From Dactylosporangium roseum (GTDB taxonomy: Bacteria > Actinomycetota > Actinomycetes > Mycobacteriales > Micromonosporaceae), in assembly GCF_025264685.1 (NCBI RefSeq), contig NZ_CP073721.1, positions 6,589,501 to 6,653,500 of the forward strand: a stretch of 64,000 nt of DNA, in the 5' to 3' direction. The stretch's first letter is position 1; the number at the start of each line of letters is the position of its first letter. Under the pieces are notes generated by a model. It made no database searches and was not told the DNA's origin. It worked only from the letters and a program-made list of their open reading frames with translations. The position numbers and the translations under genes were made by a program. This document shows, piece after piece, positions 50,099 through 59,438 of this stretch.

Positions 50099-52818
50099 CT
50101 TCCCTCCGCCGAGACCTGTCCGTCGGCGGCACGGAGCACGGCCTCGAGATAGGCACAGCCCCAAACCCCCCAGCGGGCGTGCGTACGCTCGATCAGCTCG
50201 TCCCAGCCGCCCTCGTCGAACAGCTCGGCCGCGACCTCGTCCAGCTCGGGCAGTAGCTGGCGGCTCGAGTGCGGGAAATCGTGCCGGCCCCGCCCGTGGC
50301 TCGTGCCGACCAGCCGCACGGCGAGGTCTCGCTGCCCCGCATCCAGTTCGGACAGTGCGCGCCAGGCGTGGACAGCGGACATCTGCTCGTGCCGCCAGCC
50401 CGTTGGTAGGCCGGAGGCGGTGCGGAGCCGCCGTATCCACTCGACGCTCACCATGCCGCTTTTGGCGAGTGGCTCCGGGGCGTGCGGACCGGCGCCGAGC
50501 GACATCTGGAAGCGTGGGTCCGACTTGCCGTCGTCGTGGTGCGACCCGGCGACGCGCATGGTCTCCACCAACTGTTCACCGAGGCCCAGCCGCCCGGCGA
50601 CCGCCGCAGCCCGCTCGGCGACGTCGGCGGCATGGCGATGCAGTGGCACCCGCCGAGGATGCCTCGACCACGACTGCCGCAGCTCGTCGTCGGCCGCCGC
50701 CTTGCGGAGGTCGACCACAATCAGCCGGACCAGCTTGGTGTCGGTGTCCGACAACGGCCCGTGCACGATGATCCCCGCGTCGGCGGGCTTGTTCGCAGGA
50801 GTGTCGAGCAGTTGTGCGGCAGCGCGCACCATCGGCCGGGGCTCCAGCTTGGTCTCGTGGTCCCGCAGCAGCCGGGCAAGCTCGGCAGGATCGAGGTCGC
50901 CCTGTTCGTCGAGGATGGCGTCCGCAGCGTCGAGCAGGCGACCGCCAGCATCCGTGTCGCGCTCGATCCGCAGTACCACCTGTCCGACCTGCGCATCGGC
51001 GTCGAGCACGTCGCCGACCCGCTCAGCGCCGTCGGGGGTGAACACCCCCGCGGTGAACAACTCCGCGGTGTCATCCACGACAAGCTGGTCGCCGGGTCGG
51101 AGCCGTTCGCCCTCGATGAAGGTCCGTGGCGGCTCACCGGGCCGGACGAGGACGGCCGCGGGTTCCGGCTTGAGCCGCGGCTGGATCGTCGTGGCAGCGT
51201 GGATCCGGACCGGGAAAACCTCGTGCGGGCGCGGTGGAAGGGCCTCGATCAGCCGTACGGCGTCGGCGGGGTCGACCGGCAGCGCCCGCCGGACGACGAG
51301 CCCGACCTCGTGGTCTTCGCTGAGGTCGTCGGAGAGCCACAGGTCGAGGTCGTCCTGCTCGGCGGCCAGGTCGTCGTTGGTCCGTGCCAGGTGCCACGCC
51401 TGAGCCAGCTCCAAGCGCTGGAACAGGTCGCGCACGGGCTCGGGCGACGGTGGCCGGCTCTCCCGCAACGCCCACGGCGCGAGGCCGCGCTCGTCGGCGC
51501 ACCGCTCGCGGAGCCACTCGTGGGCGGCGACCAGATCGCCACGCCGGTACGGCAGGTCGTTGTCCTGGTTCGGCAGGTCCGCCGTGGGCACGACAACGGC
51601 GACCTCGGCCGTGCGCCGCCCGAGCCGGTTGACCCGGCCGGCCCGTTGCGCGAGCGCGCCGCCGGACGCGAGCTCGGTCACGGCGGCGCTCAGGTCGAGG
51701 TCGGCACCGACCTCGAGCGTCTGGGTCGACACCAGCACGTCCACCGAGGGATCCCCGCTGAGGCTGAGCAGCCCGCGGCGCCGCTGCCGCAACGCCACGA
51801 CGTCATGTGGCCTGAGCCGCCCGCACACCAGTTCAGTGTCCAGGCCGCGCGATCGCAGCTCGGCGGTGACGGCCACGGCCACGTGGACGGTGTTGACGAA
51901 GCAGCCGACGGTCGGCCCGTACGCTTCCCGCAGGCGTACCGCCTCGTCAGCAATGGCGCGCACGCCTGCCGTTCGCCCAGCGCCGGTGCGTGGGATCGGC
52001 CAAGACGCGAGCGGCACGAGGGTGACGGGCTTCGGGACGGTCAGCCGTTGCCGCAACGGTCCGTCGACGGTCAGGTCGTCCGGCTCGACACCGACGGCCA
52101 CGCCGGCGTCGGCGCTGGGCGTCGCGGTCGTCTCGACCACCTGCAGCACCGGCGCGGCCAGCGGTTCGTCGGCGACCGCGGCGAGTTCGGCGACCCGGCG
52201 GGCCGTGATCACCAACTGCCGGGACAGGTGGGCCTCGTCCACGACGACCACCGTGTCGTACGCGAGCAGGCCGGCCTCGCGCGGCCGGGCCTCCCGGCGC
52301 GACCCGTAGCCGGCGAGCAGGAGCCGCGACCCCCACATGTCCGGCGTCGCGCAGATCACGGCGCAGCCGACCGGATCGTCGCGCCACGACCGGGGTGGCG
52401 GTGCCCCGCCCCGCAACCGGACTGTGCGTAGCGGTGATGTGCCGTTTCCCGGCCAGCGCAACGAGTCGAGCGCCTCGGCCACCCGGCCCAGGACATCGTC
52501 GCGGCCCCGAGCATCACGGAGCTTGACGGCGACGAACTCCGCGTGGTCGTACTGGTCGTCGACGAGCGCACGGCGGTCGACCACCAGCGCGAGCCGGCGG
52601 GGCACCCGCAGCCCGTGGTGGGCCGCCATGAGCGCCACAGCGAAGACGTGCACGTCGATGACGCTGGTCTTGCCGGCGCCGGTCGGTGCGACGATCTGGT
52701 CGGGCCAGCGCCCGGTGTCGAGAACAAGGTCGAGCAGCCGAAGCTGCCAGCGGAACGGCTGGTGCCCGCCGTGAACCTCGGCGAAGAAGGCACCGAAGTC
52801 GGCGCGGTCGAGGCTCAC
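50095..52818 (-). CDS. cas3: Cas3 helicase-nuclease with C-terminal HD domain
   Basis: 907 residues. The helicase is N-terminal: Walker A VAPTGAGKTS (43-52), VVDEAHLSRQ (DEAH at 194-197), motif III VVETTATPSA and the motif V-VI region TQTLEVGADLDLSAAVTEL to QRAGRVNRLGR. The HD nuclease is C-terminal, with HRHAADVAERAAAVA and GSHHDDGKSDPRF, the order typical of type I-G and opposite to type I-E. It degrades targeted DNA after recruitment by the crRNA complex. It overlaps csb2 and the next gene by 4 bp each. Confidence 0.95.
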   Translation of the reverse strand: MSLDRADFGAFFAEVHGGHQPFRWQLRLLDLVLDTGRWPDQIVAPTGAGKTSVIDVHVFAVALMAAHHGLRVPRRLALVVDRRALVDDQYDHAEFVAVKLRDARGRDDVLGRVAEALDSLRWPGNGTSPLRTVRLRGGAPPPRSWRDDPVGCAVICATPDMWGSRLLLAGYGSRREARPREAGLLAYDTVVVVDEAHLSRQLVITARRVAELAAVADEPLAAPVLQVVETTATPSADAGVAVGVEPDDLTVDGPLRQRLTVPKPVTLVPLASWPIPRTGAGRTAGVRAIADEAVRLREAYGPTVGCFVNTVHVAVAVTAELRSRGLDTELVCGRLRPHDVVALRQRRRGLLSLSGDPSVDVLVSTQTLEVGADLDLSAAVTELASGGALAQRAGRVNRLGRRTAEVAVVVPTADLPNQDNDLPYRRGDLVAAHEWLRERCADERGLAPWALRESRPPSPEPVRDLFQRLELAQAWHLARTNDDLAAEQDDLDLWLSDDLSEDHEVGLVVRRALPVDPADAVRLIEALPPRPHEVFPVRIHAATTIQPRLKPEPAAVLVRPGEPPRTFIEGERLRPGDQLVVDDTAELFTAGVFTPDGAERVGDVLDADAQVGQVVLRIERDTDAGGRLLDAADAILDEQGDLDPAELARLLRDHETKLEPRPMVRAAAQLLDTPANKPADAGIIVHGPLSDTDTKLVRLIVVDLRKAAADDELRQSWSRHPRRVPLHRHAADVAERAAAVAGRLGLGEQLVETMRVAGSHHDDGKSDPRFQMSLGAGPHAPEPLAKSGMVSVEWIRRLRTASGLPTGWRHEQMSAVHAWRALSELDAGQRDLAVRLVGTSHGRGRHDFPHSSRQLLPELDEVAAELFDEGGWDELIERTHARWGVWGCAYLEAVLRAADGQVSAEGR

Positions 52819-54314
52819 CAGGCCAACCGCCGGGCGTTGTCCGCCGGCACATCGACCGGGACGAGGAGGCCACCGCCGAGATGCCGGGTCTGCCCGATGG
52901 CCGCGATCGTCCGCGAACCGGCCAGGTCGCCGAGGCTCAGCATCGCCCGGTACGGCTGGATCAGCGCATCCGGATGGATCTTGTGTACGTACCGGCCCGC
53001 GTCGCCGTCGATCACCCGTACCACCGAATGCACCTGGACGCCGCGCGCGACAGCGCCGGCGGCCAACGCACGGTAACGGGCCTCACCGCGGCCCGGCGCG
53101 GGGATGTCGTGCCGCCACACCATCGCGACCGACATGGCCACGGCGTCGGCGAGGGACCAGCCCCCGCCGCGCGGCGGGCGGCTGTCGGGGATGGCGACCG
53201 GATCGGTGCGCCACCACCGGACGGTGCCAGCGGCCGGCTCCGGCCAGAACTGGTCGGCCGGCTCCATTACCGGCGCACCGGCGACGCCGAGCCGGCCGTA
53301 CGACGACGTGACACGGCGTAGCCGCGACACCGCGGCACCGATCATGGCGAACTCGACATCGGTGATATCGCGGGGCAACAACAGGGCCAGGGTGGATCCG
53401 CCGACGAACTGGATCGCGCAGCGGTTGCCCGGACGCGGCGCTCCAGGAGCGTAGACACCGGTCAGCACCGCCGGCGCGCCGTCGCCGACGAGCGAGATGA
53501 GCGCGCGATGGACGGCGACCGCCCACCGCACCCGTTGGTCCGGCGGGATCTCCCGGTGCAGTGCGATGCGCAGCACCGACGTCCACGGGGTTGGCGGGGC
53601 CGGCGGTGCCGGCGCTGTGTAGCGCCCCGTGATGACTCCGGTGGTGATCACCGGCGGCGGCGCGGTCCGCTCGCTCGACCGGTGGGCGTCTGCCTTTCCC
53701 GGCGGCGGCACCGAGGCTGCCTGATGCGCCGCCTCCAGCGCGTCGACCCGCCCGGTGGTGGCCACCGCGAGGTCGAGCCCGGACCCGGTGAACAGGTCCG
53801 CTTCGCGGTCGAGGAGATGTGTCGGTTCGGCCTCCGCGACCGAGAGCCGGACGGGTGATTCGGTGGTGCCGAGGTACGGCACCTCGGGGCACAGTTCGGT
53901 CAGGGCCGCGACGACCGGATCGGGCGGCCGCTGCCCCCACGTCCACGCGAACACCCCGTTCACCGCGACGCCGCCGACGGCCGCCTTGCCGATCAGCTTG
54001 TCCTGCAACGGGCTGCGGCCCTCCTTGACGATCAGACCATCCTTCCGGTACGCCGTCGCGGCACCGTCGTTGCACAGCGTCGCCGGGACGGCGATCCCGT
54101 CAGGCGGGTGCTCCTCCAGCCACCGCAACGCCTCCCGGTCGGCGTCGCACGGCCGCAGCCCGTCACCGTCGACAACCGCCCGAACCCCTTGCGCCGCCGC
54201 GCACAGCAGGCCAGCATGCAGCCGGGCCGGAGACGGCACGGAATCCAGCTCACCGCTGCCCACATGTCCCTTGTAGACACCGAGCAAGGGCTCGGCAACG
54301 ATCGCGAAGGTCAC
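52815..54314 (-). CDS. csb2: Csb2, fused Cas5-Cas6-type protein of type I-G
   Basis: 499 residues. The N-terminal half begins FAIVAEPLLGVYKGH and contains PSPARLHAGLLCAA, the Cas5-like RAMP start of Csb2. The C-terminal half has the Cas6-like end with the Gly-rich loop GQTRHLGGGLLVPVD. The protein is thought to process pre-crRNA and cap the 5' handle in type I-G, which has no separate cas6; none is present here. Start and stop overlap csb1 and cas3 by 4 bp. Confidence 0.9.
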   Translation of the reverse strand: MTFAIVAEPLLGVYKGHVGSGELDSVPSPARLHAGLLCAAAQGVRAVVDGDGLRPCDADREALRWLEEHPPDGIAVPATLCNDGAATAYRKDGLIVKEGRSPLQDKLIGKAAVGGVAVNGVFAWTWGQRPPDPVVAALTELCPEVPYLGTTESPVRLSVAEAEPTHLLDREADLFTGSGLDLAVATTGRVDALEAAHQAASVPPPGKADAHRSSERTAPPPVITTGVITGRYTAPAPPAPPTPWTSVLRIALHREIPPDQRVRWAVAVHRALISLVGDGAPAVLTGVYAPGAPRPGNRCAIQFVGGSTLALLLPRDITDVEFAMIGAAVSRLRRVTSSYGRLGVAGAPVMEPADQFWPEPAAGTVRWWRTDPVAIPDSRPPRGGGWSLADAVAMSVAMVWRHDIPAPGRGEARYRALAAGAVARGVQVHSVVRVIDGDAGRYVHKIHPDALIQPYRAMLSLGDLAGSRTIAAIGQTRHLGGGLLVPVDVPADNARRLAW

Positions 54315-55549
54315 TTCTCCTCTGCTTCCCCGTCGACCGCACCCGAAACGATGTCCGGGTTACCGACGACCCGCAGCGCCAGGCCCGACCACGTGACGTC
54401 GGCGACCTTCTCGGCGTGCGCCAGCGCCTCGCTCAGCAGCAGATCGGCCGAGTCGATGTCGAGCGGTTCGACCTCCAGGAACTCGCCGCGCCGTTGGTCA
54501 AGTAGCACCTTCGGGGTCGCGGCCTCGCGCAGGTCGCAGTTGGCCCGCAGGTACAGTTCCGCGTCCGACCGGGCCAGCGCGTTGAGGGCCAGTGCTGCCA
54601 GCAGTGCGCGGCACGCCGCGTCGCCCTCGGGACCGGCCCCGAACCGCATCTGCCGCAACGTGGCGAACGACAACACATGCGTACGGATGATGGTGTCGCA
54701 GGCCACACCGGCAAGCTGATCCAGCGTCGGCGGGATGCCGCCGAGCCCCAGCGCGGACGCCGACTGCGACGCACCCGCCTTGATGGCACCGGCCGCCTTG
54801 ACGATCTTCTCAACCGTCGTCGCGCTCATCTCGTCCTGTTGGCCGGTCGCCAGCTCCTTCATCGCCTTGCCGCCCAGGTTGATCTGCATACCGACCGGGT
54901 CGACGCGCGCGCCGCCACGCATCCCGGGCGTAGGTGTGATCAGCTTGCCCGCCGCGTCGCGGCTGGCCGCGACGAACCCTACGATCTCCCCGACCAGCGC
55001 GCTGCGCCAACGGCCCTGGCGGCTGCGCCGGCTCGAGTCCCAGCCTCCGAAGACCAGCGTCACCGGGCTCGTTTCGAGCAAGGCCCGCGCGTTGGCCGGG
55101 GTCGCGTCCCGAACCGCCCGGTACGCGGGCACCTGCGTGGTCGGTTGGCCGTCGACCGTACCGGCGCGGATGTGCCCGTCGAACACACGGTGCGGCAGGG
55201 TCAGGTCGTAGTAGCGGTCGATCCTGCCCTCCCGCTCGTAGGTGACCAGCACGTGCGGCATGCGCGACAGCAGCGGGTGCCCGTCGTCGACGGCCTGGGC
55301 CAGCGCCTGCTCCGCCCGGTTGAGCTGGGACTGCTTGGAGTCGATGACAACCGCGTAACGGTCTTCGCCGTCGAGGTAACGCTGCTCGTAGGCGTACACC
55401 CCGCCCTTCTTGCCACGCTCGGCGAACTTGGCCGGTGCGACGGACGTATGCGCTCCACCCGCAGGCTCAAGCGGCGTGGTCGAGGTCAAGCAACTCGAAC
55501 CGCCCGGCGACCCGGCGGCAAGTAGCGAAGCGAGATCCAACGATCGCAT
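54311..55549 (-). CDS. csb1: Csb1, Cas7-type backbone subunit of type I-G
   Basis: 412 residues. Csb1/GSU0053 features: VVIDSKQSQLNRAEQAL near residue 70, LTLPHRVFDGHIRAG, LVFGGWDSSRRSRQGRW and the DPVGMQINL segment. It forms the helical backbone along the crRNA spacer. It is the first of the six tightly overlapped cas genes. The 94-bp gap upstream separates it from the ATPase gene, so either a cas promoter lies there or transcription reads through from the nuclease-ATPase operon. Confidence 0.92.
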   Translation of the reverse strand: MRSLDLASLLAAGSPGGSSCLTSTTPLEPAGGAHTSVAPAKFAERGKKGGVYAYEQRYLDGEDRYAVVIDSKQSQLNRAEQALAQAVDDGHPLLSRMPHVLVTYEREGRIDRYYDLTLPHRVFDGHIRAGTVDGQPTTQVPAYRAVRDATPANARALLETSPVTLVFGGWDSSRRSRQGRWRSALVGEIVGFVAASRDAAGKLITPTPGMRGGARVDPVGMQINLGGKAMKELATGQQDEMSATTVEKIVKAAGAIKAGASQSASALGLGGIPPTLDQLAGVACDTIIRTHVLSFATLRQMRFGAGPEGDAACRALLAALALNALARSDAELYLRANCDLREAATPKVLLDQRRGEFLEVEPLDIDSADLLLSEALAHAEKVADVTWSGLALRVVGNPDIVSGAVDGEAEEK

Positions 55550-55643
55550 GCAGGGCTCCCTTCCGAAGCAACTGAACTATGGGTCATGACGCAAATTTGG
55601 GCTGGGCTTCTATTGAGGTGTGATACTCCGCAATGTCTTGTTG

Positions 55644-58600
55644 TCACGTCGTCCGCAGCGCCCCTTCCTGTGGTGCCACCGCGGGACGGGCGCGGGTGAT
55701 CACCTCGTCCGTGGACAGAGGGCTGGGCGGGTGGTGGCTGAGGCATAGCGGGGTGCGGGCCCTGCGGAACGGCTCGCCCTCCAGCGCCACGTAGAACTGC
55801 CCCGTGCTCAAGCGTGAGATGTCCGGCACGTCGCCGCCCTTGAAGCGGGCCATCTCGCGGGCGGCCTCGATCTGGACCGGTGCGTTGAGGAGGCCGAAGA
55901 ACTGCGTCGCCGCGTTGCCGGGTATGTGGCTGTGCAGGCCCTTGGGCGCCTGCGTGGCGAAGACCAGGCCGAGCCCGTACTTGCGGGCCTGGGACGCCAA
56001 CATCAGCGTGCTGCGTGTGCACGCGGTCATCGCCCCGGACGGCGCCAGCGTCTGTGCCTCGTCCATGACCAGCAGACCGCCCAGGGGACGATCGCGGGCG
56101 GGGTTGCGCTTGATCCACGAGAAGAGTGCCATCTGGAGCTGGTTGACGAAGCCTTGCCGCTTCTCCTCGCCCGGGAGACCGACGAAGCTGATGACCGATA
56201 TCCGCGCTCGCTTGTTCGCCTCCGGTGTCAGGAGAACGCCGGGATCTGCCGACTGCCCCACGCCACCGAACAGCGGGTCGTTGATCCGCGCGGCTTCGAG
56301 GTTCTCCGCGAGGTCGGCCGCGATCGTCGCGGCGCCGACCAGGTCACTCACGTCCATTGGGAGCTCGCGCAGAAGGTCGATCAGCCCGCCGAGCGTCGCC
56401 TTCTCGGAGCGGCGGCCGTAGTGCCGCAACGCCTGGCGCAGCACGGCCTGACCGCGGAGCGCCTTCGCGGTGCCGGCGGCAACCTGCGCGCGCGGCGCCA
56501 AGGCGTCCACCGCGACGTCCACCGCCTGCGAGAACTCGTCCGGGTCGTCGCGGACGCTGCGAAAGTCGGGCAGCGGCTGGAACGTCAACGGCCGTCCACC
56601 CTCGCGCCCCGGCGTCCAGACCACCACGTCGGTCGAGTCAAGGTAGTCGGCCGCCGCCTCAGCGTCGCCTTCGTCCCACGCGTCCGGCGGGGCCGGCCAG
56701 GGATCGCCGAGACGGGCGAGGTCGTTGTTGGGGTCCAGGACGATGGCGGACACGTCCAGCCGGGCGCATTCCTCGATCAGCCGTCGAATGAGGACGGTCT
56801 TGCCCGACCCTGAGCCGGCGAAGACGGCGGTGTGCTTGCGCAGCGCCGACAGCTCGACGTGGATCGGGTCGCCCCGATCGAAGTCGGTGCCGAGCCGTAC
56901 GTACGTGCCTGACCGCCCGGGTTCCGCCTGCGCGGCCGGAGCCGAAGCCGCGTCCGGCGCCCCGTGCCGCGTCGGAGTCGTTTCGGTGGTGACGTCGCGT
57001 CCGGCGTCCGCGAGTGCGGTCGCCAACAGCGCGACGTGCGAAGCGGGACGCCGGTCGGCCAGCCACGCCTGGAGAGCGTCGGGCTCCTCGGCAAGAAGCG
57101 AGCGCAACGCGACCAGGCTGCGCAAGTCGTCGTCACCGACGGGCAGCGTACATCCGCCGGCCGCGACGAAGTCCTCGACTGCTTTTCGGCGCTTGGGGCT
57201 GGTCGACCACTCGTCATTGCGCAGCACGAAGAGCCTCCGTTGCGCGACACCGTGTGCGAGACCGGCCGCGACGCAGGCGTTACGGAGCCGGGATAGTTCG
57301 GCGTTGTAGTGCTGTTCGGCGATCGCCCGGAACGCCCAGTGTGCCTCATCGCCCGTCCGGTCGTCGAGGGTCCGTCGCAACCGCGCGTGCAGGGCCGGTT
57401 TCCTGCTGGCGATGGTGTCCTGCTGGAAGTCGGCGTCCGCGTCCTCCCGTATCCACGCGTCCAGGCCCGCCGCCAGTAGAGCCGGCATCTCGGTGTCCTC
57501 GTTGGCCGGGTCGAGCAGTCCGGCCACGTCCGCTTGGTCCTTGAGCGCCGCGTACCGGTCGTCGAGGGTATGCAGCGCCGGCCGGTCGACGGGTCCCGAC
57601 GCCGGCGCGTCATCGGAAACCGAGAGGCTGGTCATCTCCTTGACTTCGGCGTTGAGCACGCATGAACGGATGTGCCGCTCCACGTTGATGAGGAGTTGTC
57701 GCGGCGTGAAGTCGGCGGCGTCCTCGAACGCCTCGGGACGCACCGGCCACGTCGGGTACGGCGGCACGAATCCGACCTCCTCGTAGTGCGCGGCGAGTCG
57801 CCGTTCGACGAGGGCCCGGCCGACACCGGCATCCGGGATCGACTCGAGGGGTGCTGTCTCACGGAACCGGTCCTGAACCGTGTCGACGGCGTTGGTCCTG
57901 ATCAAGGCCCACGACACGGGTAGCAGCGCCAGCACCGTCAACGTTCGCCGGGTCATCTCGCGCAGCTCCATCAGGCCGCTCGCGACCTGGTCGAGCAACA
58001 CGGCGTCGCGCCAGCCGTCGGCCCCGCCGCCCTCGTTCCGGCTTGCGACCTGCGCGATGAGACCGTCGACCTGGTCGATCGCGACGACCGACGGTCCCGT
58101 GAGGGCGAGCAGCCGGGACATATCGGAGACGATCTCCTGCGGAAGGCGCGGCGCCGGGCGGATGCCCCACGCCGCCCGCTCTCCCGCTTCGGCCTCGTCG
58201 GCGCCGAGCAGGTACGACATGGCCACGTCCTGCGCGCGATGGTCCGAGCTGGCGAGCAGCACCAGGGCCCGGGCGGTGTCGCGGCCCTCGATGGCGAGTT
58301 GCCGGCTCAGCCCCCGCAGACCGGCAGAGAACTCGTCCAACCGCTCCACGGCCATCGGGGCCTGGCCGGTCACCGCCCGTTTCGTCGCGAGAGGCAGGTC
58401 GAGCGCGTCGGTCAGGCGCCGCAAGAAGCGGTCGAGCTGCGTTCCGCCGCCGTTGACCTCCCGGTGCAGGCCGTCTACGTACGACGCTGACGTGCTGCGC
58501 CAGAACGTGTTGGCGTCGAGCAGGTTGACCAGGAAGAAGTAGCCGCTTCGGAGCTGGGTCAGTTCACGGACATGGCTCAGCAGATGCGTCTTGCCGGCGC

Positions 58601-58799
58601 CTCGTTGCCCCTGCACCGCCACCCCGATCGGGCTGGCGTCGACACTGCGTTCGGCCGCCGACAACCCGTCCAGAATCGTCGTGATGATCTGCCCGTGCAG
58701 GCCCTCGACGTGGAACCGCGCCGGGTGCCACACGTCGTTCTTCGTCGGCGCGTAGTTGAACTGTAGGTGGGCGAGCGCCTTCAACATCGACTCCGTCAC
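55644..58799 (-). CDS. Large double P-loop ATPase with HerA/FtsK-like C-terminal motor
   Basis: 1051 residues. The N-terminal module is an ORC/STAND-like AAA ATPase: Walker A VQGQRGAGKTHLLSH (62-76), then SVVAIDQVDGLIAQ as Walker B. The middle is helical. The C-terminal module is HerA-like: VFAGSGSGKTVLIRRLIEE (Walker A at about 660), IVLDPNNDLARLG, LLVMDEAQTLAP (Walker B at about 910), the Arg/Gln sensor region LVFATQAPKGLHSHIPGNAATQFFG and a GQFYVALEGEPF end. HerA-type motors translocate DNA and partner nucleases in repair and phage defence. It overlaps the wHTH gene by 4 bp and is 94 bp upstream of csb1. Confidence 0.82.
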   Translation of the reverse strand: MTESMLKALAHLQFNYAPTKNDVWHPARFHVEGLHGQIITTILDGLSAAERSVDASPIGVAVQGQRGAGKTHLLSHVRELTQLRSGYFFLVNLLDANTFWRSTSASYVDGLHREVNGGGTQLDRFLRRLTDALDLPLATKRAVTGQAPMAVERLDEFSAGLRGLSRQLAIEGRDTARALVLLASSDHRAQDVAMSYLLGADEAEAGERAAWGIRPAPRLPQEIVSDMSRLLALTGPSVVAIDQVDGLIAQVASRNEGGGADGWRDAVLLDQVASGLMELREMTRRTLTVLALLPVSWALIRTNAVDTVQDRFRETAPLESIPDAGVGRALVERRLAAHYEEVGFVPPYPTWPVRPEAFEDAADFTPRQLLINVERHIRSCVLNAEVKEMTSLSVSDDAPASGPVDRPALHTLDDRYAALKDQADVAGLLDPANEDTEMPALLAAGLDAWIREDADADFQQDTIASRKPALHARLRRTLDDRTGDEAHWAFRAIAEQHYNAELSRLRNACVAAGLAHGVAQRRLFVLRNDEWSTSPKRRKAVEDFVAAGGCTLPVGDDDLRSLVALRSLLAEEPDALQAWLADRRPASHVALLATALADAGRDVTTETTPTRHGAPDAASAPAAQAEPGRSGTYVRLGTDFDRGDPIHVELSALRKHTAVFAGSGSGKTVLIRRLIEECARLDVSAIVLDPNNDLARLGDPWPAPPDAWDEGDAEAAADYLDSTDVVVWTPGREGGRPLTFQPLPDFRSVRDDPDEFSQAVDVAVDALAPRAQVAAGTAKALRGQAVLRQALRHYGRRSEKATLGGLIDLLRELPMDVSDLVGAATIAADLAENLEAARINDPLFGGVGQSADPGVLLTPEANKRARISVISFVGLPGEEKRQGFVNQLQMALFSWIKRNPARDRPLGGLLVMDEAQTLAPSGAMTACTRSTLMLASQARKYGLGLVFATQAPKGLHSHIPGNAATQFFGLLNAPVQIEAAREMARFKGGDVPDISRLSTGQFYVALEGEPFRRARTPLCLSHHPPSPLSTDEVITRARPAVAPQEGALRTT

Positions 58800-59437
58800 G
58801 ATGTCCCCATCGAGATGGAGTGTTTGGGTTGGTCGCCGATGATCACCGCCGCTGCCCGCGTACGGGTGTCGAGCGTCTTCTGGTTGGCCTCGGGCACGAG
58901 GGCAACCCCGGAGCGGCGGTTGAGTCTGCGCAGCGCCGCGTCCATCTCGGCGGCGGTGACGTCGGTGACGATGTCACGGAGGTCGGCGATGCTCACCCAA
59001 TCGCCGGGACGGTGGGCGAGCGTGCGGTACGCCGTGCGGATGCGTTCCTCGACGGTGGGCTCGGCAGGACCGACGTGCCCCGCGGACGCCTCGATGAAGC
59101 CCTCGAGGTCGAGCCGCTGGACGGTGAGGAATTGACCCAACCGCCGGAGCACGGCGTACAGTGCGCCACCGGCTGCGCCGGCGCGCGGCGGTACGGCAGT
59201 GGACTCCAGTTCGGCGGTGCAGTAGGCCCAGCCCCGCTTGCCCAGCGTCAACAGGATCCTGTTCCGGGACGGTCGCTCTACCTCGATCAGTTTCAGCCCT
59301 TCCAGCTTCTCCCGCGAATGCTTCTCTAGCCGGCAGCCGTGTTGGCCGGTCAGAGTAGCGTTGGTTACCGTCCGGGCCTCAGTCATGAGGATGAACAGCG
59401 CGGCTGTCTCCACCATCGTCAAGCGCTCTTCCGGCAC
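58796..59437 (-). CDS. Two-winged-helix protein of the nuclease-ATPase operon
   Basis: 213 residues, family not recognised. The first winged helix is at about 5-80 (VETAALFILMTEARTVTNATL, EKLEGLKLIEVERPSRNRILLTLGKRG with a clear wing). A second HTH-like unit is at about 130-205 (RPGDWVSIADLRDIVTDVTAAEMDAALRRL). GTG 59437 follows the nuclease stop by 1 bp, with AAAGGA upstream; the end overlaps the ATPase ATG. It could be a DNA-recognition or loader subunit, or a regulator. Confidence 0.65.
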   Translation of the reverse strand: MPEERLTMVETAALFILMTEARTVTNATLTGQHGCRLEKHSREKLEGLKLIEVERPSRNRILLTLGKRGWAYCTAELESTAVPPRAGAAGGALYAVLRRLGQFLTVQRLDLEGFIEASAGHVGPAEPTVEERIRTAYRTLAHRPGDWVSIADLRDIVTDVTAAEMDAALRRLNRRSGVALVPEANQKTLDTRTRAAAVIIGDQPKHSISMGTS

Positions 59438-59438
59438 G